Part shown: positions 1-13,200 of the stretch, piece by piece
Position numbering within the stretch: position 1 is the stretch's first letter
Layout: each line of letters opens with the position of its first letter
From: Argyresthia goedartella
Taxonomy: Eukaryota; Arthropoda; Insecta; Lepidoptera; Argyresthiidae
Assembly: GCA_949825045.1 (NCBI GenBank)
Contig: OX463824.1
Coordinates: 29,916,001-29,980,000, forward strand
Length of the DNA: 64,000 nt
Direction: 5' to 3'
Notes under the pieces: generated by a model
What the model was told of the DNA's origin: nothing
The model's input: the letters and a program-made list of their open reading frames with translations, nothing else
Database searches by the model: none
Position numbers and translations under genes: made by a program

Positions 1-1096
1 AGGTACGTCAAACTTGCGCGTGAAACATAAGACGTCGCCAGCCCTACCTTGCACAATATTTTCTGCATGGCTTGCGTCGCCTTAGTCTCAATTTATGCCC
101 AGGGTTAGTGTTGGGGAAAACTGATAATTTTCCTCAATATTGGACTTCAGTTTTTGAATGAAAGAACGTGACAACGTACACAAATGCAAAACAATCCTAA
201 TACTCAATCCAGGATACGTATCAAACAAGACCAAAGTCCTAAGGTATATCTACTAATAGCGCTGCTACAATCATAAACTTGAACATAATTTATGCGATTT
301 GCAGATATGAGTTGGGTTCCAGTAAGGATTTAGGTCGTTTGATAACGTTTTGTTGTTTGAAATCAGAATAATTTGAGTCGCTTCCTAAATTTACATTTAT
401 CGAGTATTTGAGTTGGATATTTGGGATTAGAGTAGGTTTTTTGTTTATTCCAAATTGAGCATGTAGATAGAGTTATTATTCTATGACTGGAAGGCTCATT
501 GGGTCTGTAAGGTACATAGTTCTTCATATCAGCAATGGGAGCCCAAACTTTACAAATAGGCATCTATTCACGGGTAAAAAAGTAATAATACGGATATAAA
601 AAGTTTTCTGCCAATCCCGATCGATGTTTCAAGTTATATTTCTCTTTCACCGATTTCCATACGACCCGTATTACGAAGTTTTCTAACAAATTCGAGGAAA
701 GTAGAAGATTCGTTTTTAGACTTCTAATAAGTTAGGTAAGTTACTGTTATATTATAATTGAGAATCTGACACTATGGGGAGCCATGACTGGTATTGATTA
801 GGATACTTTGACATGAAAAACGATGAATTTTAATGTGTTTCATAAAAAAACTTGCTTCAGAAACGGCACCAGAGTGATATATTAAATATGCCAGTACTTT
901 TTGGGCCGCTGATTTTTGATAAAAATTGAAGGGGTTTCGAACCAACTGTGTCAACTGATTCGTTTATTTTGTAGTGTCAACAGGAAGAATATCTAATGTT
1001 TGGCAGAATTTTTCATAATTCAGCCCTCATATCACAAGGCCATTTTTTTACCCAACAACGCCAGAAACAGGTTAATATTTTCCCCTCTACGCCCAG
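1..1096 (+). other. Partial intron upstream of exon A
   Basis: AT-rich sequence with no exon-like or transposon-like open frame that I can support. The stretch about 985-1060 resembles one near 1615-1675, so it belongs to the local duplication that also copied exon A. Confidence 0.6.
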
Positions 1097-1255
1097 GTAT
1101 CAGCGATTGTGGATGATGTCTACTCCGATCACTCCCACGTGGCCGGTTCGTTCACGATGCTGGCCAGTTCACGCGCCCACGTCGGCGGGTCACTGAACGC
1201 ACGAGCGCTTCCCGGCGCTAGAGTGCATACAAACTTTGTTGGCTGTTTGAAGAAG
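1097..1255 (+). CDS. Nrx-1: Nrx-1 exon A: end of LNS2 domain
   Basis: Starts after an AG at 1095-1096 and ends before the donor gtttgt at 1256; 53 codons, phase 0 at both ends. It encodes the last strands of LNS2, with VGGS followed by the [16 protein letters not shown] stretch that is nearly identical in fly neurexin. The reading frame is open upstream of 1109, where the first in-frame GTG lies. A damaged second copy of this exon is at 1772-1865. Confidence 0.93.
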
Positions 1256-4200
1256 GTTTGTTTCTCACATAATTCTCAAGCAGGTAGACACGTCACTGGG
1301 TGGGAGTATCACTTTTTCTTAGGCCCACTTACACCAGTTATTTAACCTAATTTGGGTACGCGTTAACGAGGCAATAGCGGTTATTGACCCGAACGCTACT
1401 ATGAACCAAATCATACATGGTACGTCAACGGTCCGCAACCATGGTTATTATATATGACCGCTACCATGATACGCTAAGCGAAAAATTTTCGAACGTTTAC
1501 ACTAAGTAAGTAACGCTAACCCATCACGAGCGTAAAGTGTTAAACAGGAGTCACGCTATTGCCACGCTAACGAGTACCCACTATAACTAGATAACTCGAT
1601 CAATATGTCGTAGGACAAATATGGCAGATTTTTCAAATTATGGAGTTCGTTCATAAAGGCATATTTTTTGGTTACTTGACTGAATATGGGCGTGTGATCC
1701 TTGGGTAATCCAACAGCTTCGGCTACATCTTTTTGGGAGAACAGCAGTAAGTATAGAACATATATGGTAAGTACTCCTGGTGGCCGGCTCGTTCACGATA
1801 CTGGCCAGCTGATCTAGCTGGCCGAGCGCGAGCGTTGCACACTAACTTTGTTGGCTTCTTGGCGGTCATATTAATATATAGGCGTTAAAATAAACAGTAT
1901 GTATGGGTATGGGTATGGACGTGCGTAACAGCTACCCACCATACTTCACAGTATGGTGGGTAGCCGTCACGCACGTCATTCGGTGTAAAGTACACCTTGC
2001 GCTATAATATTCTAACATAGAGTCACCGAAATTCTGCCTTAGGAATAAATGGTCAGATTTATTAAGTTATGGAATCAGCTTTTGGTTAGTTGGCTGTCAC
2101 AAATCTAGCCGAGAAACATGATTTATGATTAATTAATAACAACATCGCCTTCCCCAGGTGGAATTCTCAGCCGATACGCTCCGGCTGAACCTCATCGACC
2201 TGGCCCGTACAGGCAGCAAGCTCATCACAGTGACGGGCCGGCTGGAGTACGCCTGCACCGCCGTTGACTCTGCGGACCCAGTATCTTTCACTACAAAGGA
2301 CGCTCATTTGGTGAGATACCTTATTCTGTTACTTCTCTGGACCTCTAACTTTTGTGGAGTCTTCTTTTTCTTCTTAAGCTTGTTTCTGCATTGGACATGA
2401 TGCTTCCCCAAATAACCTCCAATCTGTGCGGTCTGTGACTGTTCTGGTCCATTCTGGTTCTGTCTGGTCGGTTGTAGTATTGAGTATTAACATCAGCCTT
2501 CTACTTCTCTCGGTCACTAAAGAAGTCAGGAGCTCCAAAGACAAAAAAGATTAAAAATAATATCATCAACGTATCCGAACGAAATTAACAAAACAAATAG
2601 AAGATTTGAACTTGAACAATAACCATTGAATAAGATGTTTTGAATTCAGTTTATTCGGATTCTACACAAAACAGAACTCCGAAGATACAATAAGTAGGCA
2701 TACAATATAACATCATTACAGAAATTTGTATAGTATACTATTAAATAATCTCTATCCATAAAACATTATTAAAACAAATGTAGATATTTCTGTTTTCATG
2801 AGATCAAGCTGACACCAAAGTATTTCTGCTCCATCTTTGCATTGAACGGCCCTGACAAGTTTTCGCGTGCCTCTTACTCTCACTGAGATTTGAATTTTCA
2901 CCTTCTCCCGATACACTATTTGAGAATACGCTTTTCCCAATTTCTCATTAAGCTTTGATGTGTTTTTTTAACTGTTATATTCAATTCCTAGGACTCCATC
3001 GCATGAAATGACTAGTGGGGTGAAAGAGGCTCTTAGGTCTTCAGCTGCTCGGTCGTATTTTGAATGTTTCTCTCTTTCTCTATCTCTGTGCTGTTTTTTG
3101 CCAGGTGAGGTTGCTGTTAGAGGAAGCGTGAGCATTTACTATCCGTACGTCGAAGCACGCTTTCCTTGCAGATTCCCACACACTCTTTAGTAACAGATCA
3201 CCTATATTTGATTGATTTGATTTATATTTGCGTCTTGCATTATGGGTTCTATTGTGCCAGTTCCCCAGGCTATTTCGGCCCAATTTTGACAGTCATCTCT
3301 GTGTTGATCATGTCCTTTTTTGTTAACCCTCCTTTCTTGCAGTTTAATGCGTGGTTTAGGTCGAAATTATTCTCTCCGCATCCATCGCAGGCCTGAGGGA
3401 TGTTGAACCTGTGCAGCTGTGAGTTCAGTATTATTTGCGATGGTTGGATTGATAGTTAACTATTGTGAAGAGTTCGTTTCAACGAATCTTTGGATACATC
3501 TTTTCATTTTATTTGGTGGTTTAGATATAATGATATTACTTTTTTTAGCATCTCTCTTTAGCCGCGATAGTTTTTCTTCTTTGATAGTATATTGTAGCAT
3601 GAGTTTGATGGGCTAGTTAGTCTAGATTTTCGTCAGATTTGATGGCATGCGTTAGTTTACTATTTGATTCTACCAATGTTTTATAACAGTTCATGGGGCC
3701 GTTAATGCCTAGCCCGCCAAGTTTCACTGGTAGGCTGGATATTTCATTTTCTAGTGACGTTATTTCTTTGACTAATATTGATGGTATCAGTGTCGTCATG
3801 ATGGTTTGTTTCAAAGTGTGAAATTCCTCACAAGTATTCTCCATGACAATTTGTAAGTATCTAAATTCACATTTGAGTGATTTCGTAAAGGCTGTATTTA
3901 CAAGTTGTGGGTGTTTTTTTATTTGCTTTTGATAGCAGTCTTATTCATTCAATCCATTCGTTATCTTTTTCATTGATGTATTCTTTTCGTCCATTCTTGT
4001 CTCAGATGACGCCGCCGAAAAACCGATGTGAAAGTACATTCTTCACCCCAAGGTTCCTAAATATTCTGTTAGCTTCTTCAGATGATTTTTTGACTATGAT
4101 ATAGCTTTTTGAAACTTCTGGGAAATAACCGTATTTTGGACGTAGTTTTATCAGTTTTTCTAGCTATTCTTTTACGTTTTTTGGTTTACCCAAAAAGGTG

Positions 4201-7200
4201 GACTCATCAGAATACAGCAATTTTGAGTATATTTTCCAGGGTCTTTGCATTGCAGCATTTCTAATGGATCACCCTGTGTTGTTCCTTCCTTGCTTAAAAT
4301 GAAATTATTTCAGCCTGATAGGCCAATGACTGTGTTACGTTTATATGAGTTAAAAAGAAATATTGCACAGCGCGGCCAGTAGATTCTTGCATTCCAGAGC
4401 TCGATTGGACCACTCAGCGCGTTGAAGGCGTTCGCGGCATCTATTAAGAGGAGGCCTTCATCGACTTCAACTTCATTAAAACATTTGGTTATGGCATGCA
4501 TCCCTCCTTCAATACCCGACTTTATACCTGCACAAAGCTGATCAGAGCCACAGTTAGTTAAACATCTAGCCTTGTTGCGTTCGCTTTGGCTTTTGCAATG
4601 ATGTATTGTAGTATTTCATCTATGCCGATAGCCTATGACATTTATCCAGTGCTATACCTATTCTTGCTAATAGCTCTTTTGCAGTCCTAACCGACAATTT
4701 CTCTGCTGAGTTTTCTAGCTAGTGCTGCGATTGATTCTCTCAGTTCTGAGCTATGGTTCCCAAAGCGAAGTAAAAGTGATTTCCACTGTTCTGTCCATGT
4801 GGTTTGATGATATCGACATTCGTCTTAATGGGGGAGGTCAGGTTGGTCTATAAAATCTGATAGTTGTGGGGTTACTTGGTTAGGATGTTTGTCTTTAAAT
4901 ATTTGATGTACTGTTTTATTTCCTAGTTTTTCAGATGTGTCCAAGATTCCACCCCCTGATCTTTCCGTTATCCATCTATTTGCTTGTCTAATTTTTCCTT
5001 GTAACATAAGGCGGCCAAATATTCGGGCAATATGATCAGCGTCTTGTTTCTGTTTGTTTTTTGATGCTAGTTTTGAGTTTCACATTAGAGTTTCTGCAAT
5101 CAATTCATCATTATGACCTAATTTCCACATCTCCAATCTTATTTGAAGTGTTCGCCTAATAACCTGGCCTGATTTAACCAAATGGTCTTTCTGTAGTATA
5201 TTTCTATATATTGTGCAACATAAATATAAATATGAATATGAGTTTACTTCTCCTGGCAGGTTGTTTGTGAGTTCTTTCATCTCTGTAGCAAGGAGTGTGG
5301 TTAGTTGTCTACCTACATATCCTTGTGGGATACTATATTGCTTACTATGAAAATTTAAAAGTTTTTTCCAGATTTCTCTTCAGATTGAGTCTGGGCCACC
5401 TTCGCTATTAAGTAATCTTGCATAGAATCCTTCTAGGAAAAGGTTTTGGATCGTTTCTGGTTTTGTGATTAGTTTACGGGTTCAGGGATTGTTTCGTCTT
5501 GTATTTGCGCTTGGTTGAGGAGTTCATTTGTTGTTTCAGTGGTTTGCCCCATATTTCGAGCAGAGTGGTGGGTGGGTAGAAGTAATCTGGGTGCGACGCG
5601 ATGATATGTCTATTAAGACCTCGTTTTGTGTATTCCTGTGAACAAACCGGTTTTAACCCAATTTATTGGTATTGATGTTCATCGCATGGATGAAATTTGT
5701 GTGCTAACGTATTTTTTCTCGTTAGTTTTGTGCCATAACGGATTGGGCCAAACCAGCCTATAAATCTGAAGTTTCGGAAAATAGGAGTATTAAAGCAGTT
5801 GTTTCTTTGTACTAGCTTGTTGATCGAGAGTGTCAGATTTCATTACGTTCCCCTTTAAACTAAATATAATTATTTTCACTTCCGGCTCCCGAGGTAATCA
5901 AAAAATCAGTTTAACACAATATTTTTTTTACAGTTTCGCATCGGATTTAAACTTATGAACTTTATTTTTTTTGTTAAGAAGCGTTGCTCTCGCGATTTTG
6001 AAATTTACAACTTTATGTTATGATTTAAATTCTACGTTTTTTTAAACGAGGGTAGTAACAAATAGGTGTTAGCAATTCAATCATATTCCTCAGAAAGTAA
6101 GCTGAAGGTATTTTTTTAAGTTTCGCTGTCGGAGTTCCCAGCCTTAAGCCATCTAGAAATGCCATTACGCGTTATAGGTTTTAAATTTTATTACCATGGC
6201 ATAAGGTTCAGAATCGCGATACCACCATCGGGAAACTACTGAAGACGTACAGTTACTATCGCACGCTGCCAGAATAATAGAACTCATCGTGATCCTGCAA
6301 TCTCGCAAGACCAAGTATACCTTCACTGTAATTTAATAAGCTCGACTGCTCGACGCATCCAACTTTCTCATCCCTGCTAAGACTCTTTGCAGAAAATGTC
6401 TGAATGAGGAATAATATCTGCCTGGTAGCATTAACGATCTGCTGGATCTAGGTACTTTCTTTGATTAAGACTTTCAAATGGCTTTAAAAGGAGCCAGATG
6501 TTGTACTGTAATTACTTTAAAGTTCTGTCTAATGAAACGTAATGATGTCGCGATGTCTGTCTGAAATACTGGAATGACTTTTCAGGATATAGCCTTTCTT
6601 AGGAAGCTAATTTTCTTTAAATATTATTGTGGCTCTGGCAGGGATCGGAGTTCAAAGCTACATAATTAACTAAAAGTGAACACGACACCTGTTAAACTCA
6701 CTCAATTAGGAAGTTTTAAGCAGCTTAATATATATGAGTCAAAAACTTTAATTTTCTCGTTGTGCTGTTAAAACACGATAAGTAAAGAATTTCTCAGAAT
6801 CAGCTGATGAATCAGTCGCCATGACTGCAAACGGTACATAAAGTCATCATCACAATCAATATCCAGCAAGACGCCAAATAATTCCTCTCTAGGTAATTAT
6901 TACTCATACGTATTTATAAGAAAAAAAAAACGTATTAGTCTATAAGCGTGACATAGTCTATAGTGTATAAATATAATTCAAATAGTATATAATTCAAAAA
7001 ACACTACGCGGAGCGTGGACGTGGTAGTTTTTCTAAACTACCCCAATATAATTCGCTGTCGCAAACGACCGAATTGTAACCAAACTCTTGACCCGCTGAC
7101 ACAATTAGCGCCCAAATCTGACGACCTCTTCTCTTTAACTGAACTAAAGCCCTCATAAAGCTGCACCAATTACCGAGCAGTCAAAAAATTCTTCTCCACT

Positions 7201-10200
7201 GCCCATTAAAGAGTTTCCTCATAGCCCTTGTGTCTGTAGACGTTAGGCTTTAAATGGAGCGGAAAGTGAGTATAGAGATGGTGCTGATTGTACTTAAGTG
7301 AGGGTACTTTGTCCGAACTCTTGAGGGGTTGGAGGGTACGAGGGACAAGACTGACTGGACGCGACCATCGTCTGGCGCAAGGGAATGGAATTAGCGGTCA
7401 CAATCATTATTAAAGTGGTAGATATCGAGCTATTCTTTAACTGGTGCTAGATATGACTACAAAAATATCGTTGTCATGACTAACAATACTTCTTCTCCGG
7501 TTTCACCGCATGCTCTTGCTCAAATGAGAATGATGATGAGACATACTTCCATGCTTCAAAGTCGCAAAATAGGCTTGATTAGACTACTCCCTAATAATAC
7601 CTAGATAAACTTTAACAGAATTATCTACATACATATTGGTAACCTACATACATAAGCATGTATGTAAGCGTAACCAGAGTAACCATCTACAAATAACATA
7701 GGACGCCACTGAGCTGAAGGAAGCACCAAACAATATATTATGTTGCAGCCGAATATTACTTGAAGCATGTGAACTACCTGGTGTAGTATTATGTCTATCC
7801 ACCTTTGCATAATTTAGTATTAGCATATTATGTGGCAGTTTCAATCTTGCTCCCACGGGGGTGCAGTAGCTAGACCTTACCAACATTTGGAGATTGTTTT
7901 TCTAAGCAATGTTGAATTCTCAAATATATTTTTGGCAATAAAAGCACTTGAGACCATGGAGCTCAGAACATCTCTATAATATTTTTGTACCATTGGCGAA
8001 CATACCCATAATTAATCTTACTATCTGCCAAATAGAAGCACAGTAGACGACTTTAAAATAAAATCTAATTTATGTCGATGGGTTTGCATGGTAAGCGACA
8101 GATTAAGCGATACATAAATTAGATATTGGTGAAGGACCTCTATTGTGTCAAAGACCTGAATTGCCACTTTATTATTTTAAAATATTTATACATACAAAAA
8201 ATTATCGCTTAATGTGTTGGTAAGCGCCAAACTAGGAAGGTAAAATATTCTCCGCTACTATCCTTCGCTCGGGCCATAGTCCACGATTGATTAGATAGAG
8301 GACAATCCAGGATATTGGATTTGGGGCTAAGCGGTCGGTCAGATACTTGACTGATATTCATTGCATCATACAGTTACCTCCGAATATAAAATGCTATATA
8401 AATACTAAGAATTCAAAAAATTCTTATTGTCACGCTTCTTCCCAGATAGGGTGGCAGAGACATAAAAGCGCTCACGTTCAGCCAGTTATTCAATGCTCCA
8501 TTTATGCGTGATAGCGGCTAGCCTCAAAAGGATCCTTGCAAATGTTACGCAGCATCAAAACACCCAATATCTTATAACATGTGTATAATATACAAACACC
8601 TTAACTTATAGGAAAAATAGAGCAAATAACTTCAAAGATGCTCTTAGCTGCTTTGTACCAACGACAATGACATCGTTGCCTAGGCTGCTTCCCCGAAAGC
8701 GCAAAGCCGGAGTTGTTCAAATGAAAACTTCAAGCCAATCTGGAACTACAATCCCAGATTCCAGCTACCTTTATTTAGCTATATATTGTTCTCGCAGTTC
8801 GGAACTCCTCCAGAAGGCGAAGGCATTTCTTATTCAACGTCTGATACCCATTTAACCGCAACCGGCGCTATCGCACTATTAAAATCAGCTATTTTCATTC
8901 CCGCTATATTGTTAGGGGCGATAAATCGGTGAAAAAGATAATTTTGTGCAATCCCTTCAAGCTCGACACGGCTGGTCTTTTGAATTTTCGGTATTGAATA
9001 GTAAGCTTTGGGTTGCGCTGATTCATATGGGACCAAACATCGATTAACATTTCCATTTGGTTATGATTATGATGAACAGTTTAAACCTTATTATTAAAAG
9101 TAACTTTAATTACAGGACTGAATAACCGAATATATCGGTACCAAAACGAAACGGTTAGGCGCACAACCTTTATATATACGGTGTTGATATATTTCGCGTT
9201 CGAAATATTCTACTACCGAACGTCAATAGCGTAATCCAACCATTATAAAATATCGGTTGGTTTTTCCGCAACCCACTACTACTTTTCACCAGTTCTTTTT
9301 ATGAATTTTGATATAACAAGCATGTGATTTTGGTTTTTTCTACGAAGACTTATTCTGATGTTGACATTATACGAGCCCAAATGCAGAATAAATGAATGAT
9401 AATTAATAATTAGAGGACACTCTTACACAAATTGATCTAGACCCATAGTAAGCTCAACAATAAGGCTTGTCTTATGGTACTCGATATATTCAATAGAGAG
9501 AATTAATTATGTGCCTAGAAAATATCCAAGTCTAAGAAACAAATATTCATGCTCATCACACAAATGTTTGCCCTTACCGGGATTCCACCCCAGGACCGTG
9601 AATTTCGTCTTAAGGGGTTAAAAGTGTTTTAACTTCCGGAGTCTGAAATTAAGATAATTCATTTAAATAACAAAAACTGAATAATAAATATGTTTCAGTC
9701 CAAAATATACTTTATTATTGCATATAACTTATTACAACTTCTGAATTAATTGAGCATAAAAAGTCTATAATTTCCTAACTGCCTAAACTAAAAAGGAAAT
9801 GAGTTCGTCCAAACTAATCACGCACGCAAAACAGTTCGTCGTACACTTAATAGTATTTCCTCTGCTTTCAATAAGTTATTTTATCCACAGTGGCATTGAC
9901 GCCACCAACTCCAGACGCACCACACTTTTCAGGGGTGTTGGAATTCCAACCTGCCTGAGGCTTCTGTTTTGTTTTTCTGATCTTAATGGACATTTACTTA
10001 ACATTCATCTTTAATTCAATTTCGACCATAAAGTTTCGATCCAGGGCAAGTCTGGGCTGGTCGATGGCCAAATCATCATAGGAACTTGCTTTAAATTAAG
10101 CCACGCCTCCGTTGTCTTTGCAGTGTGATATGAAGCTCCATTTTGTTGAAAAATTAAGTTTGTAAACTCTCAATGGCCGATAATAGGCATGACGAATTTT

Positions 10201-13200
10201 CTTTATTATTTTCTTCAGAACCCTGTTTTCTGCATCACTGGTGGTGCGAGGACAGCCGGTCTACTTCAAACATGCTACAGATTTGTGTTGTTTATAATGT
10301 TGGATGATTGTCTGGATGGTAGACCTTGGCAGTAACATTTCTTTGGATATTTGGTATGTTAAATGCCCTTTATTAATATTAGAAATTATGATTTTTGAAC
10401 CTATTCAGAAACTGTTTTACCCTTACCCATAGTTGAAGAATATTGACCAGAAATCAGTTTATTCTTCCTATTTATATCACTTGGCAGCGGAACTGATGGC
10501 AGGTTTTACCACATTGAACACAAATCATTATTACGTCCAGTTTATGACTTAAACTTAACATAGCCGAACTTCTATTAGGAACTAGATGAACTATTGTGCT
10601 AGCACAGGGTCTAGGTTAAATCGAGGATTGTAGAAGTTCCAAAAGATATTAATGAATCATGACAACGTTAAACTAAAGTAGAACAAAGAGAGATGCTGTG
10701 ATAAAATATGTTATATGCTATATCATAACCCAGCCTACAAAATATTTGAGTTCGAAAAATTTTGCCTCTCAATGTACGACTAGACAAAGTATTCTGCGTT
10801 CGGGCTCGTATGTGCTTGCATATATAATTTTTTCAGGTACCGTAATCATTAAAGTAGTATTATAGGGTCGGATTTCGGTACGGTTCGGTTTCGATACTTA
10901 TTAAAATGGCGGTAATACCGATCGGTATCCAACAGGTATATCCAATCGAATTCGGTCCTTGCTTTAGTTAGATTTCCATATTAATTATTTGATAGATGTT
11001 ATTATAAATGTGACGTATGTTGTTGCTTAGTTACCAAAAAACATTGCTTTCTTATATCTAAGAATAGGAAACACATTCTCTCCGAATAAAATATTGTTTA
11101 ACGTTATACAAGCGCCTTTCCAATTCGCAATATTGAGGCGACCGTGACAGGACACGAACCTGCAATCTTCGGATAAGAGACATCGGATCTTCGCAGAAGA
11201 GGATGGATAGCACCATGACTCGACTCAAACAACTTGGTAAGCTTAATGATTATGACAATGCATTTCGCGACTGGTTAGAGTTAAACATAAGTAATCGAAG
11301 AAGCGCCTGACCAGTCCATTCAAGGTCACTATCTTGCGCATCATGCGGTCATAAAAGAGTCCAGTTTGACAATGAGGATCCGCCCAGTTTTTGATGGCTC
11401 AGCCAGAGATAGGAATGGAATATCCTTAAATTCGTGCCTAGAAAAGCAATTAACATCAGGTATCGTTACTGTCAAGGTTTACGTGACGATATACGGAAAC
11501 GTTTTAAAGACGAGTACATTAGCTTGCTGGTACAAAAACGTCAGCAAGCTAAACAGGAACCGCTTCAGGTTGGGGACATTGCCTTGTTAGAAACTGAAGG
11601 CAAGCGTGTCACCTGGCCATTGGCAATCGTCGAAGAAGTATGGCCTGGTGCCGATGGCGTCGCTAGAGTAGTGCGAGTACGAACTTCAGCTGGATCTAAA
11701 GTAAGACCTGTCCAACGTATTTTCCCCTTAGAACTGCATAACGAATGTGCACTTGACTCGACTCATAGACGATGTGAAACAGAACTGACTGAGCATACGG
11801 ACACTACTGAGACTAATAACGCACGGTCAAGGCGAACCAGGAAACTGCCTCAGCACCTGTTTGATTTTGTATTGGGCTGATAAAGTAGCCTCCCGGTTTT
11901 ACCCTCTTGGGAGTGTGACGTATGTTGTTGCTTAGTTACCAAAAAACATTGCTGTCTTATATCTAAGAATAGGAAACACATTCTCTCCGAATAAAATATT
12001 GTTTAACACGTTATACAAGCGCCTTTCCAATTCGCAATAATAAAAAAACGTAACAAATTAAATATTACGAAGGAGTTCCTTGAGTGTTGCTAGATCTATA
12101 GTTCAAACGCTGATGGAATTACTAAATAAAATAAATTGTGAGGAAACTTTTATATCTATAAAGCTGTGGCGTTTAGCTCGCCCCCGATCACGAATAAGGC
12201 AGTATTGAACTACTGGCGAAACATTGGCGCAACTGTCCCACTGCCACCCGATATGGACAAAGGCGCTATATTAATGTAGATTTGATGATGATGACGCGTT
12301 TCCGACAAGCAAATTCTAAATCCACTCACCGATGACGGAGTGATTTATTCGCAAGCTATAAAACACGATGAAAACCTCACACATGATTGATGACCGCTAA
12401 TTATGATACGATGAAAGATTCTACGGGTTAATAAATGGTGGTAACGTGCAGCTTTTTTAAAATTGTAAAATAAATTGAAACTTGTGATGTTTATTGACAC
12501 GCAATTGTTAGGTAATGTAGTTGTGTAAAAAAATAAGGGCATTGCTTTATAGTTTGATGTAGGTTCGATTTATTAATGAGTGTACGTTCCGAGCGAAAAA
12601 CTTTTTTTCAATCCGGACTAAACTACCCTCTATTCAGTACCTTACTCAAATCGCCAAGGAAAGGTGGCACTGACTGCGTCGGCTTTCTTGTGTATTTGAG
12701 TTAGACAATACGGGGATCAAAGTAAACCATAATTGAACAAAAAGCAAAATGTCAACAAAATCTGATACAACCTTCTTTTCCAGATCCTGCCAAAATGGGA
12801 AGCAGTGAAGACTGGCACGATTTCGTTCAAATTCCGAACGAACGAACCCAATGGACTAATCCTCTTCAACATGGGCGCTAAGCCACCAAGGGTAGGTTGC
12901 ACGGTAAGGGGTGAAGCTTTTAAGGTTATGGGTGATACTCAATCACCGTCCCCCATGATCATCAGATACCATGCCTTTAGTTTCGTTCGTATCATCACCC
13001 GTTTTTGGGGCACTGCATTGCAATTGCTATGAGTGTTTCCGCAGGCGTTTGCAGTTTTAACTTTTCACTAAAGTTAATGTGGCGGTGAGTTTTGACGCCA
13101 GTCATGCGTTGAGAATTTTTTTAGAAGGTACTGAGAATCCCTAACTACAGAGCTAACACTCAGTGGTAGATAATGGTTTGATTTGATTTTCAAGTAAAGT

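Larger units (their letters stand above)
11009..12039 (+). mobile_element. BEL/Pao LTR retrotransposon, 1 kb deletion derivative
   Basis: Two direct repeats of about 125 bp (11009-11132 and 11914-12039) bound a short internal part. They differ at one base and a 2-bp indel. The flanks repeat ATAAA (11004-11008 and 12040-12044), a 5-bp target duplication normal for BEL/Pao. Inside are the start of a polyprotein, a piece of RT and a C-terminal DUF5641-like domain; protease, most of RT, RNase H and the integrase core are gone. The copy cannot be autonomous. Confidence 0.88.

Noticed and set aside
10860..10960. CGGTA-rich stretch as a regulatory cluster
   Set aside because: Irregular short repeats (cggtacggttcggtttcg) resemble slippage products; no clear motif spacing and no partner sequence.
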